A stretch of DNA of 26,020 bases, taken from contig JAEZKE010000081.1 in the NCBI GenBank assembly GCA_023436175.1, positions 1 through 26,020 of the forward strand, read 5' to 3'. A program made the translations under genes and the position numbers. Origin of the DNA: Methanobacteriota archaeon. Lineage in GTDB: Archaea; Methanobacteriota; Methanobacteria; Methanobacteriales; Methanobacteriaceae. This document shows, piece after piece, positions 1 through 7,641 of this stretch (positions within the stretch are counted from its first letter, which is position 1; the number at the start of each line of letters is the position of its first letter). Under the pieces are notes generated by a model. It was not told the DNA's origin. It searched no databases and saw only the letters and a list, made by a program, of their open reading frames with translations.

Positions 1-41
1 TAAATACTATGGAGTACTAATAAAAGAATGAGGTGATATAT

Positions 42-257
<216 letters not shown>

Positions 258-291
258 TTTTCTTTTTTACTTTAACCTTTTTTTATTTTTA
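258..291 (+). terminator. Oligo-T terminator after histone 1
   Basis: Directly after the histone stop codon the + strand has several T runs (TTTTCTTTTTT, then CCTTTTTTTATTTTT). Archaeal RNA polymerase terminates at U-tracts without needing a hairpin, so this is a plausible terminator. No stem is needed or seen. Confidence 0.5.
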
Positions 292-423
292 GAATTTCGT
301 ATTTTTCAGATTATTTTTATTAAAACATGATCCTCAATTATGAAAAACAGTCATATTAAACTTAAAATATTGATCTTTTAATACTGCAAATTTTTATATA
401 TTATCTGTATAAAAATAGTAATT

Positions 424-485
424 AGAAAATTTATTGTTTCAGTTGAAAATTGTGATAATAGTTTGATTTAGGGTTAAACTTGATT
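424..485 (+). repeat. Left copy of a direct repeat flanking the hairpin array
   Basis: An imperfect direct repeat of about 62 bp. It shares GAAAATTTATTGTTTC, AGTTTGATTTA and AAACTTGATT in the same order with 872-933. The two copies bracket the mini-hairpin array at 586-852. Apart from this repeat, 292-585 has no gene that I can support; it includes a TATA-like TTTTTATATATTA near 391. Confidence 0.7.
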
Positions 486-585
486 ATTGGAAGTTTTTTT
501 GATCAATCCCTTTCTAAAAAGCAGGTAAAATTTTCAATTTTGAGGCTACGAATCGAAGCTGGAGAAAAATGTTTACAAAATCTCT

Positions 586-852
586 CAAACCCTTCGGGTT
601 TGGAGCCCTTGAAAATCAAAGATTTTCGGGGCCACGAAACCAGAGGTTTCGTTGGCACAAACCAGAGGTTTGTAAGCTTTGATTTTGTAACAGCGAAAAC
701 AGAGTTTTCGCATGCTTTGCATTTTTCGTGGCTGGAGGAAATTAAATTTCCTCGGCCGCAAAAACGAAGCCTGTGAAAATTGAAAATTTTCACGGCGTCA
801 AAATCTTTGATTTTGACAGTTTTTGACGGCATCAAAAATCATTGATTTTTGA
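586..852. repeat. Mini-hairpin array 1 (about ten 3-nt-loop inverted repeats)
   Basis: A run of short palindromes. Arms and loops by position: CAAACCC/GGGTTTG with loop TTC (586-602); GAAAATC/GATTTTC, loop AAA (611-627); CGAAACC/GGTTTCG, loop AGA (635-651); ACAAACC/GGTTTGT, loop AGA (657-673); GCGAAAAC/GTTTTCGC, loop AGA (693-711); ATGC/GCAT, loop TTT (712-722); GAGGAAAT/ATTTCCTC, loop TAA (735-753); GTGAAAATT/AATTTTCAC, loop GAA (773-793); GTCAAAATC/GATTTTGAC, loop TTT (797-817); TCAAAAATC/GATTTTTGA, loop ATT (832-852). Arms differ but always pair. Open frames across the array on both strands are palindrome artefacts. It lies in the 760-bp gap between histone and ABCE1, so it may sit in the ABCE1 upstream region. 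Confidence 0.9.
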
Positions 853-871
853 ATGATTCGCAGGGTTGATT

Positions 872-933
872 GGAAAATTTATTGTTTCGATTGAAAAATA
901 GGAAATAACAGTTTGATTTAAAGTAAAACTTGA
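872..933 (+). repeat. Right copy of the array-flanking direct repeat
   Basis: Second copy of the repeat at 424-485, with substitutions and small indels. It begins GGAAAATTTATTGTTTC and ends near AAAACTTGATT. The copy spacing and the enclosed hairpin array suggest that the array arose within, or was delivered together with, a duplication. Confidence 0.7.
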
Positions 934-1018
934 TTTGAGAGTTTTTAGCTGAAGGGATGGTATCTTCATTTAAGATAAAATCTGATTATTAACTCATAAA
1001 ACTAATTTTGGTGATAGA

Positions 1019-2794
1019 TTGACAAGAATTGCAATATTGGATCATGATCGATGTCAGCCTAAAAAATGCAACTATGTATGTATTGACTACTGCCCAGGGG
1101 TAAGGATGGAAGAGGACACCATAACCATTGATCCTAAAACTAAAAAAGCGGTATTTTCAGAAGAATTATGTCAGGGATGCGGAATATGTACAAAAAGATG
1201 TTATTTAGGTGCAGTAAATATTATAAACCTTCCTGAAGCTTTGGAAGAACCTATACATAGATACGGTCAGAACCAGTTTGAATTATTTGGACTTCCAAAT
1301 ATAAAAGAAGGATCTGTAGTTGGGATTTTAGGTCCAAACGGTATAGGAAAATCAACCATTATAAAAATACTTTCTGGAGAATTAAAACCTAATCTAGGAA
1401 ATTATGAAGCAGAACCGGAATGGAGTGAAATAATAAGCTACTTTAAAGGTTCACAGCTCCAATCTTACTTTAAGAAATTATCTGAAGGGAACGTGAAGAC
1501 TTCTCATAAACCTCAAATGGTGGATATGCTGCCGAAAGTAGTAAAAGGGGAGGTTGGAAATCTCCTCAGACATGTCGATGAAAGAAATAAATTAGATGAA
1601 GTATCCAAAACTCTGGAAATAGATCAAATATTGGATAGGGATATTTCCAAACTCAGTGGTGGGGAACTTCAAAGGATTGCAATAGCAGCAGCAGCCTTAA
1701 AAGAGGCTGATTTTTATTATTTTGATGAGCCAACATCATGGTTAGATGTGAGACAGAGATTGAATGCAGTAAAAGTTATAAGGGAGCTTGCAGAAGAAGG
1801 AAAATCTGTAATGGTCATAGAGCATGATTTAGCTGCGCTTGATGCTATGTCTGATTATGTACATATATTATACGGCCATCCTGGAGCATATGGTGTAGTG
1901 GCACAGATGAGGGGAGTCCGGGTTGGAATAAATGCTTACATTGGAGGATTTTTAAAAGAGGAAAATGTGAGGATTAGAAGACAGCCAATTGTCTTTGATA
2001 TAAGACCTCCATCTGAAGTAATGGAGGGTGAGATCCTTGCAGAGTATACTGCCCTTAAAAAATCTTATGATGGATTTTCAATTGAAGCTGAAGATGGGGA
2101 AATTCAACACAACGAGATTATCACTGCTTTTGGTCCAAATGGTATTGGTAAAACAACCTTTGCAAAGATGCTTGCGGCAGTTACAAAACCTGATGAAGGA
2201 AAAATAAAGAAAAAAGTTTCAATAGCTTATAAACCTCAATATTTAATGTCTGACTTTGATGGAACAGTCCAGGAATTCTTAATGACTACAGCTCCTACCT
2301 ATGGGACTAACATCTTTAAAACTGAAATCATAAAGCCGTTTACCCTTGATGAGATCATGGATAAAACAGTTAAGGATTTAAGTGGTGGAGAACTCCAGCG
2401 CCTTGCAGTTGCGGCTACACTTGCAAAAGATGCGGATATTTACCTTTTCGACGAACCAACAGCGTTTTTAGATGTTGAACAGAGGCTGAGAGCTGCAAGA
2501 GCAATACAGAAAATAATTGAAAGCCGTCATGCAGCATCAATCATTGTAGATCACGACATAGTCTTTATAGATTACATATCTGACAGGGCAATGGTCTTTT
2601 ACGGCGAGCCGGGAGTGGAAGGGCATGCCACGTCACCAATGGATCTTCGCTCTGCAATGAACAGATTCTTATCTGATGTTGGAATAACCTTTAGAAGGGA
2701 TAAAGAAACCAAACGTCCGCGTGTCAATAAATTTGGAAGTTATCTTGACCGTGAACAGAAGGAAAAAGGAGAATACTATTATCTGGAAAGTTAA
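1019..2794 (+). CDS. abce1: ABCE1/RLI ribosome-recycling ATPase
   Basis: Cytosolic twin ABC ATPase that splits ribosomes after termination (RNase L inhibitor family). The 591 residues match the usual archaeal length of about 590-600. An N-terminal ferredoxin-like domain carries eight cluster cysteines (C12, C17, C21, C25 and C51, C54, C57, C61). NBD1 has Walker A GPNGIGKST at 105-113, signature LSGGELQR and a Walker B ending FDEPTSWLD. NBD2 has GPNGIGKTT at about 372-380, a second LSGGELQR and FDEPTAFLD. The two hinge segments of the family lie between and after the NBDs. The start is TTG 1019, with GGTGAT at 1010-1015 as Shine-Dalgarno; no upstream ATG fits. It is followed by an oligo-T run. 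All catalytic motifs are intact. Confidence 0.97.
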   Translation: MTRIAILDHDRCQPKKCNYVCIDYCPGVRMEEDTITIDPKTKKAVFSEELCQGCGICTKRCYLGAVNIINLPEALEEPIHRYGQNQFELFGLPNIKEGSVVGILGPNGIGKSTIIKILSGELKPNLGNYEAEPEWSEIISYFKGSQLQSYFKKLSEGNVKTSHKPQMVDMLPKVVKGEVGNLLRHVDERNKLDEVSKTLEIDQILDRDISKLSGGELQRIAIAAAALKEADFYYFDEPTSWLDVRQRLNAVKVIRELAEEGKSVMVIEHDLAALDAMSDYVHILYGHPGAYGVVAQMRGVRVGINAYIGGFLKEENVRIRRQPIVFDIRPPSEVMEGEILAEYTALKKSYDGFSIEAEDGEIQHNEIITAFGPNGIGKTTFAKMLAAVTKPDEGKIKKKVSIAYKPQYLMSDFDGTVQEFLMTTAPTYGTNIFKTEIIKPFTLDEIMDKTVKDLSGGELQRLAVAATLAKDADIYLFDEPTAFLDVEQRLRAARAIQKIIESRHAASIIVDHDIVFIDYISDRAMVFYGEPGVEGHATSPMDLRSAMNRFLSDVGITFRRDKETKRPRVNKFGSYLDREQKEKGEYYYLES

Positions 2795-2803
2795 TTTCCA
2801 TAT

Positions 2804-2812
2804 CTTTTTTTT
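2804..2812 (+). terminator. Oligo-T terminator after ABCE1
   Basis: A run of T residues starts 9 nt after the ABCE1 stop codon, in the short gap before the convergent gene at 2839-3549. It is consistent with U-tract termination. Confidence 0.5.
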
Positions 2813-2838
2813 AAAATTATTTATTTTTGACTAAAAAT

Positions 2839-3549
2839 TCAAATATTTTTTATTTTTAGCAACATTTTTAAATTTTCCACGCGTACAGAGTCTCTAATCA
2901 TGCGTGGAGGAATGCTTCTCTGGATTGATCCTTTTATTCCCAGAAGCTTTTCTATTTCTGGGGAGACTGCATGATAGGGCCTTCCTATTCTATTTAATTT
3001 TTGACTGCTGATAAGAACAGATTTACCCATTAATTTGCTTTTACGTCTATTTCCTTCAATGATTACTAAATCTTTTAAATCACCGCATTTAACATGGGAA
3101 TTATTGGAATATAAATTAAAAAATTTCAATCTATCTTCTTTAGATAACTCATTGAAGTTGGCCACGTTTTCAACAACGAAGTAACCAATGATATAAAGAG
3201 CGTTAGGATATTTATCATTTTTATATGGAGTTAGTCCTGCGTAAAAAACCAGTAAATCATTTTTTTCTAATTTAAGTAGGAATTTTCTTTTGGATTTTGA
3301 AGGGTCTCCATAAGTAAAAGTCTCAAATTCAGGGTCAAAATGCATTTTACTTTGGCAGATTTTTGAAGGTAAAAAATCAGATAATGGCTTACCGGTTCTT
3401 CCTAAAGTATTTTGATATGTCCTTGACTCGTTAGTTTTAGGATCAGATTCTGGAATGGGAATATATTCAAAAGAACCGTCTGAAAAAATGGGGGATAATG
3501 CCCCTCCACATCCTTTATCGATCCCAACTCGAAGTAACATTGCTTTCAT
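2839..3549 (-). CDS. Nmad3-like nucleotide-modification-associated protein
   Basis: A 236-residue protein opening with MLLRVGIDKGCGGALSPIF and then DGSFEYIPIPE, which I recognise as the start of the Nmad3 family (nucleotide modification associated domain 3). Members occur in phage or DNA-modification contexts and as orphan genes in archaea; the biochemical role is unknown. The middle has LLVFYAGLTPY and ALYIIGYFVVE beta-strand-like segments. The C-terminus is basic and contains IPPRMIRDSVRV. The start at 3549 has GAGGACT a few bases upstream on the minus strand; an internal ATG three codons later is the alternative. It is convergent with ABCE1 and divergent from the hydrolase at 3767. No restriction or phage gene lies beside it. 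The family call is from memory of the N-terminal motif. Confidence 0.6.
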   Translation of the reverse strand: MKAMLLRVGIDKGCGGALSPIFSDGSFEYIPIPESDPKTNESRTYQNTLGRTGKPLSDFLPSKICQSKMHFDPEFETFTYGDPSKSKRKFLLKLEKNDLLVFYAGLTPYKNDKYPNALYIIGYFVVENVANFNELSKEDRLKFFNLYSNNSHVKCGDLKDLVIIEGNRRKSKLMGKSVLISSQKLNRIGRPYHAVSPEIEKLLGIKGSIQRSIPPRMIRDSVRVENLKMLLKIKNI

Positions 3550-3653
3550 TTTAGTCCTCTTATATCTGTAAGTACTCTTGAATTTGTGTTTATATCAATA
3601 AAAACTTAAATTTATTAAAACAAATAATAATACTAATAATTTAAGTATTATGC

Positions 3654-3660
3654 TATAAAA
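3654..3660 (+). promoter_or_regulatory. Candidate TATA box for the hydrolase gene
   Basis: TATAAAA lies about 107 nt before the ATG at 3767. If used, transcription would start near 3680 and place the whole hairpin block 3681-3757 in the 5' untranslated leader. The position is inferred; other AT-rich stretches nearby could also serve. Confidence 0.3.
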
Positions 3661-3680
3661 TAGATTTTTACACATATTAA

Positions 3681-3757
3681 GTTGAGAAAAACGTAGTTTT
3701 CGAAAACCATAGGTTTTTGGCAGTTTTTCCCAACTTTCGAAAATCATAGATTTTTGG
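3681..3757. repeat. Mini-hairpin array 2, next to the hydrolase start
   Basis: It contains AAAAC/GTTTT with loop GTA (3688-3700), AAAACC/GGTTTT with loop ATA (3703-3717), and AAAATC/GATTTT with loop ATA ending near 3755. An outer, longer pairing is also possible: GTTGAGAAAAAC (3681-3692) with GTTTTTCCCAAC (3723-3734) pairs at 11 of 12 positions and encloses the ATA-loop hairpin. The block ends about ten bases before the hydrolase ATG, and the likely ribosome-binding GGGGT is at its edge. Confidence 0.8.
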
Positions 3758-3766
3758 GGTAAAATA

Positions 3767-4972
3767 ATGGCAAAAGAAGTTAAAAAGATGAGTGTAAGGT
3801 TGAACTTTTTTGAAAATGAAGGGTTTGATTTTCAATTGATGAGGTCTATTGGTTTGCACTATTACGGCGGAGCCACAATTGGGGAATGCATTACAACTGC
3901 AAAGGAAATAAAAGATGGGGATGTAGTAAGCTGGGTTACGGAGTGGAATGCAACTGCGAGAATGATTGAAGAAGAAGCAGACGTGTTCAGTGAAAGAGAT
4001 GAGATAATAAGTGCTCGTGATTCTTATTTAAGGGCATCTATGTACTATCGTGCAGCCGAATATTTTGGGTTCTTCAGCGAACCTTCCCGCCGCAGAAACT
4101 GGGAAAAAAGCAGGGAATGTTTTCAAAATGCAGCTAAACTTTTTGAAACTCCTTGTGAAACCATTGAAATGCCCTTTGAAGGTATGAAACTACCTGGCTA
4201 TTTTATTAGCCCTGCTGCGGGTGCAAAAAAGAAGCCAACTATTCTTATTATGAGTGGTTTTGACGGTACTGCAGAAGAACTTTACTTTTATTTAGGTGCA
4301 GGGGCAGTTGCCAGAGGTTACAATGTAATGCTCTTTGAAGGGCCGGGACAGGTTGGACCTATCCATATGTATCCTGAAAAACCGTTCAGACCGGATTATG
4401 AAGTTCCTGTAAAGGCTGTTGTGGATTATGCACTTTCAAGGGAAGATGTTGATGGAGATCGTCTTGCACTGGTAGGTTTTAGTCTTGGGGGTTATTTTGC
4501 ATCAAGAGCTGTGATATATGAAAAACGAATTAAGGCATGTGTTGTTGATTCGCCTATTATTGACATCAGCCGTTATTATGAAGGTTTTGGATATATTGAA
4601 GAACTAGCTAAGATAAAAGAAAAGGATTATGAAGAACTATTTTTAGAGAATCCATTTATCAGATGGGCTGTGGAAACTTTTACAAGGCGCTATGGGACAA
4701 AAACAGTTGCTGAAGCTTTAGAGAAAGTTAAAAAATTTAATATAACTGGTGATTTAGATAAAATCACATGCCCTACTCTTGCCCTTGTGGGTGAAGGTGA
4801 GGGAGATGAAGCAATTTTCCAGGCTCAACGATTTTATGAAGGAGTCTCAGGTTCTAAAGCACTGCGCATGTTTACAGAAAAAGAAGGAGCAGAATCGCAC
4901 TGCCAGATTACAAATTTGAGTTTGATGAATGCTGCTGTTATGATGTGGCTTGATGGAGTTTTTAATAAATAG
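3767..4972 (+). CDS. Alpha/beta hydrolase, dipeptidyl-peptidase/FrsA-like
   Basis: Serine hydrolase of 401 residues with a helical N-terminal cap of about 140 residues followed by the alpha/beta-hydrolase core. Core landmarks are ILIMSGFDGTAEE (159-171, oxyanion region), the nucleophile elbow GFSLGG with Ser239, a probable acid Asp347 in GEGEGDE, and His378 in ESHCQ. The layout fits the family of FrsA-like and 2,6-dihydroxypseudooxynicotine-hydrolase-like enzymes, which cleave ester or C-C bonds in small molecules. The substrate cannot be read from sequence. There is no signal peptide, so it is cytosolic. The start ATG 3767 follows GGGGT by about 6 nt; Met8 is an alternative. The upstream leader carries mini-hairpin array 2, which could affect expression. 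Confidence 0.85.
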   Translation: MAKEVKKMSVRLNFFENEGFDFQLMRSIGLHYYGGATIGECITTAKEIKDGDVVSWVTEWNATARMIEEEADVFSERDEIISARDSYLRASMYYRAAEYFGFFSEPSRRRNWEKSRECFQNAAKLFETPCETIEMPFEGMKLPGYFISPAAGAKKKPTILIMSGFDGTAEELYFYLGAGAVARGYNVMLFEGPGQVGPIHMYPEKPFRPDYEVPVKAVVDYALSREDVDGDRLALVGFSLGGYFASRAVIYEKRIKACVVDSPIIDISRYYEGFGYIEELAKIKEKDYEELFLENPFIRWAVETFTRRYGTKTVAEALEKVKKFNITGDLDKITCPTLALVGEGEGDEAIFQAQRFYEGVSGSKALRMFTEKEGAESHCQITNLSLMNAAVMMWLDGVFNK

Positions 4973-5051
4973 CTCAAAGCTCAACTCATTTTTAATTAAA
5001 AGTAGAATTGCTTCGGCACGTAATAAAATAAAAAATTAATTAAAAAAAATA

Positions 5052-6209
5052 TTATTTAGGTCTTAAAGCTTCCATTGCATCCTGGAAATCAACTGCAAAT
5101 TTTTCAACGCCAGCTCTAGGTATTGAAAAGCTTATTCTCAAATACCTGTGACCAAATAATTTACTTGTGTAGTTACCTTCCCTTGCAAAGATTTTTCTCT
5201 CAAGTAAGAATTCTGCAACATCAATTGGTTCAACACCTGTTTCATACAGGTCAATTACAAACATGTTTCCATCTGAAGGATATACCGGTAAAAAGGCACC
5301 TTCAACATTGTCAACAGCTTTTTTGATGATTTTCTGGTTTCCTCTTGTGGTGTCTCTAATACGGTCCAGCCATGTGGACTTGGATTTTAGTGCCGCGAGA
5401 GCACCCATTTGAGCAACCACATTTGTTCCAAGGTCGTTTATAACTATACTTTTAGCAGAAGTTACAATCTCGGGAGTGCTTATGAAAGCCCCTATACGTA
5501 ACCCTGCCATTCCATATATTTTAGAGAAGCTGTAAGTGGTTATAGTATGCTCTGGAGCATATTTTGCTGCCAGATGGTGTTCTCTTGCAAAATCTCTGTA
5601 TGTTATATCATGGAGCAAATACAGGTCGTTATCAATGGCCATATCTGCGAATTCTTTGATCTCTTCTTTGGTGTAACAGGTTCCAAGGGGGTTAAGTGGA
5701 TCTATAAGCGATATAAGCTTTGTATTTTCATCCATATTTTCCCTTACGAGTTCTGGGGTCATTTTGTAACCGCATTCCTCGTTGTATATTGGAATTGAAG
5801 TCACATGATCGGCAAATCTACTTGCAAAGTTATCTATGATAAGATACCCTGGGTCGCAGGTTATAACGTTATCAGTAGATTCCAGTATATCGTTCATGCA
5901 GAGATAAAGTGATTCTGTACCTCCTGCAGACACAAATATATCATGCCCTTCGTTTAGATCTAAATCTTTAAGAATTAAATCTTTAAGCTCAGGGAACCCT
6001 TCTGGTGGGGGGTATTTACAGTAATCTTTATTTTTAACGCTATCAAGCATTGAATACATGATATCATTTTCTTCATGTAGATGGTTTGTATTTTGGCCCA
6101 TCCATATCATTTCTTCATCATGATAGACGTAGTTAAAGAATTCATTAACCGTTTTAAAGCCTTTCGGCAGCCTTTTTGCAGCTCTTGCATATTTTTTCGG
6201 TGAAATCAT
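5052..6209 (-). CDS. PLP-dependent class I/II aminotransferase
   Basis: A 385-residue fold-type I aminotransferase. The Schiff-base lysine is K230 in TTYSFSKIYGMAGLRIG. N173 sits in PLNPLG, D201 and Y204 in LLHDITYRDF are the usual contacts to the PLP ring, and R238 is the phosphate-side arginine. A C-terminal HRYLRISFS supplies the carboxylate-binding arginine. Length is normal for aspartate- or tyrosine-type enzymes of subgroup I. The specific amino acid substrate cannot be decided from sequence. The gene stands alone, separated from the convergent hydrolase by about 80 bp. The start at 6209 has a GTGAG-type ribosome site upstream. Confidence 0.9.
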   Translation of the reverse strand: MISPKKYARAAKRLPKGFKTVNEFFNYVYHDEEMIWMGQNTNHLHEENDIMYSMLDSVKNKDYCKYPPPEGFPELKDLILKDLDLNEGHDIFVSAGGTESLYLCMNDILESTDNVITCDPGYLIIDNFASRFADHVTSIPIYNEECGYKMTPELVRENMDENTKLISLIDPLNPLGTCYTKEEIKEFADMAIDNDLYLLHDITYRDFAREHHLAAKYAPEHTITTYSFSKIYGMAGLRIGAFISTPEIVTSAKSIVINDLGTNVVAQMGALAALKSKSTWLDRIRDTTRGNQKIIKKAVDNVEGAFLPVYPSDGNMFVIDLYETGVEPIDVAEFLLERKIFAREGNYTSKLFGHRYLRISFSIPRAGVEKFAVDFQDAMEALRPK

Positions 6210-6544
6210 ACATTCTCACAACACATTTAAAATGATAAAATGTAAATTTTAAATTCAAAAGAACTCTTAATTATACATTATCGTTTTTAAAAACTCCTAT
6301 TTAAAATTATAGGTTCTTTATATTTCATAAGTGTAGCCTTATTTGAGGAATGAATACATTGTCCAGTTAATGTAACATAACATTAAATAGAAAGTAATTA
6401 ATACTGGATATGGTAATCCAATAAAAGCTTTTATGTAATAAATAGGGTTTCTATTGAATAATAGTGGACAATTTATCTATGAACATCCTATGAACTATTT
6501 TTTTATTTTATTGAATTTAAATTATTGTATTTTTTTACATTTGA
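6210..6544. other. Gene-free gap between the aminotransferase and radB
   Basis: 335 bp of AT-rich sequence with no supportable gene. The one visible structure is an inverted pair ATTGTCCA (from about 6358) and TGGACAAT (to about 6473), roughly 105 bp apart, which could be the ends of a small decayed element or chance. The aminotransferase promoter must lie at the left end and the end of radB transcription at the right. Confidence 0.4.
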
Positions 6545-7240
6545 TTATTTTAATCCTTTGTTAATAATTTCAAATTTGACTTTAAGGCCATCTGGTTTGC
6601 TTCTATGTCTTTTTAATATTGCAAATCGTTCTCCATTTTCATCCTTTACAAGTTCAACTATAATTTTACTCCAGTATTTCAGGATAGTTCCACCTACTGG
6701 TTCTATTACACCGTCTTCATCGAAGACAGAATATATATGGTTTGTTACAACTACTGCAATGTCATATGTTCTTGCAATCATTGAAAGGAGGCCCATTTGT
6801 TTTCCAAGTTCTCTATTGATTTCGGTTTGACCTCCATCTTTTAACCGGTATAATGCAACTGCAGAATCTAAAATTATTAGATCTATATCCTCTTCTCCTG
6901 ATTTTAAGCTATATTCTATTCTTTTTATAGCTTCATCCTGTTCTTCAAAAGTTGTAGGTTCAAGAACTATTATGTTATTTGCTAAATTGTCAAATTCATC
7001 TCCAGCAATCTGTTTCATCCTTTCAATGGAAAGACCGCCTTCTGTGTCAATAAATACTGCTTTTTTCCCATTTTTTGCACATTGAACAAGCATATTCAAT
7101 GCTATATTGGTTTTTCCAGACCCTGGTGGACCATAAAATTGCGTAATGCTTCCTTTTTCAATTCCACCTCCAATTATGGAATCTATTGAGCATTCCAATG
7201 GTATCTTACTGTTTTTATTCATATCTGATAATGTATTCAC
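6545..7240 (-). CDS. radB: DNA repair and recombination protein RadB
   Basis: A 231-residue RecA-superfamily core without the N-terminal helix-hairpin-helix domain of RadA, which is the diagnostic layout of RadB. Walker A is GPPGSGKT at residues 37-44, and Walker B is LIILD with Asp125. The family segment FIDTEGG precedes a long ERMKQIAGD helix. RadB is euryarchaeal and modulates RadA and Holliday-junction processing, with weak ATPase activity. I keep the GTG start at 7240: GAGGT lies 7 nt upstream on the minus strand. ATG 7222 is the alternative. It is the left partner of a divergent pair with the radical-SAM operon. Confidence 0.93.
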   Translation of the reverse strand: MNTLSDMNKNSKIPLECSIDSIIGGGIEKGSITQFYGPPGSGKTNIALNMLVQCAKNGKKAVFIDTEGGLSIERMKQIAGDEFDNLANNIIVLEPTTFEEQDEAIKRIEYSLKSGEEDIDLIILDSAVALYRLKDGGQTEINRELGKQMGLLSMIARTYDIAVVVTNHIYSVFDEDGVIEPVGGTILKYWSKIIVELVKDENGERFAILKRHRSKPDGLKVKFEIINKGLK

Positions 7241-7641
7241 TGTTAATACCTCGTGATGGTTTGATAGTTAGAATTAAGTTTAAATTATATAATTTAAGAG
7301 ATTTTCAATTTACAAATAAATTGATTCTCTTGACTAAATGTTTGCATATTATAATAAAAATAATTTTGGTGAGAGATATTTTAAATTTAATATGTATTTT
7401 AAGTCCTTAAAATACAGTAAAATTATTTTATTGGCCATATTTTTCTGAGTTTGATCAGTTATACAATTATGGGGCACCTTTAGACAATTTGATGGTATCT
7501 ATTTGGTAACTCATAAAAAATTATATTAACTATTTTAACTAAATTTATTATTATATTAAACTTTGAATTTGAATTAATTAATGCATTTAATTGGATATTG
7601 TTTATTTTAAATTTTAATAAATGAAGGGGGATATTGCTGTT
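7241..7641. other. Divergent upstream region of radB and the radical-SAM operon
   Basis: About 400 bp with no gene. It must hold both promoters. AT-only runs such as TTATTATTATATTAAAC near 7545 are possible TATA elements for the operon. I see no strong palindrome, no mini-hairpin array and no copy of R1 to R4 here. Confidence 0.5.

Noticed and set aside
480..835. Overlapping open frames on both strands (98 and 110 codons)
   Set aside because: They lie across the mini-hairpin array; palindromes keep both strands open at once. There is no ribosome site, and the translations are just hairpin words read as peptide.
3677..3859. 60-codon open frame on the minus strand
   Set aside because: It spans hairpin array 2 and the start of the hydrolase gene in the opposite sense.
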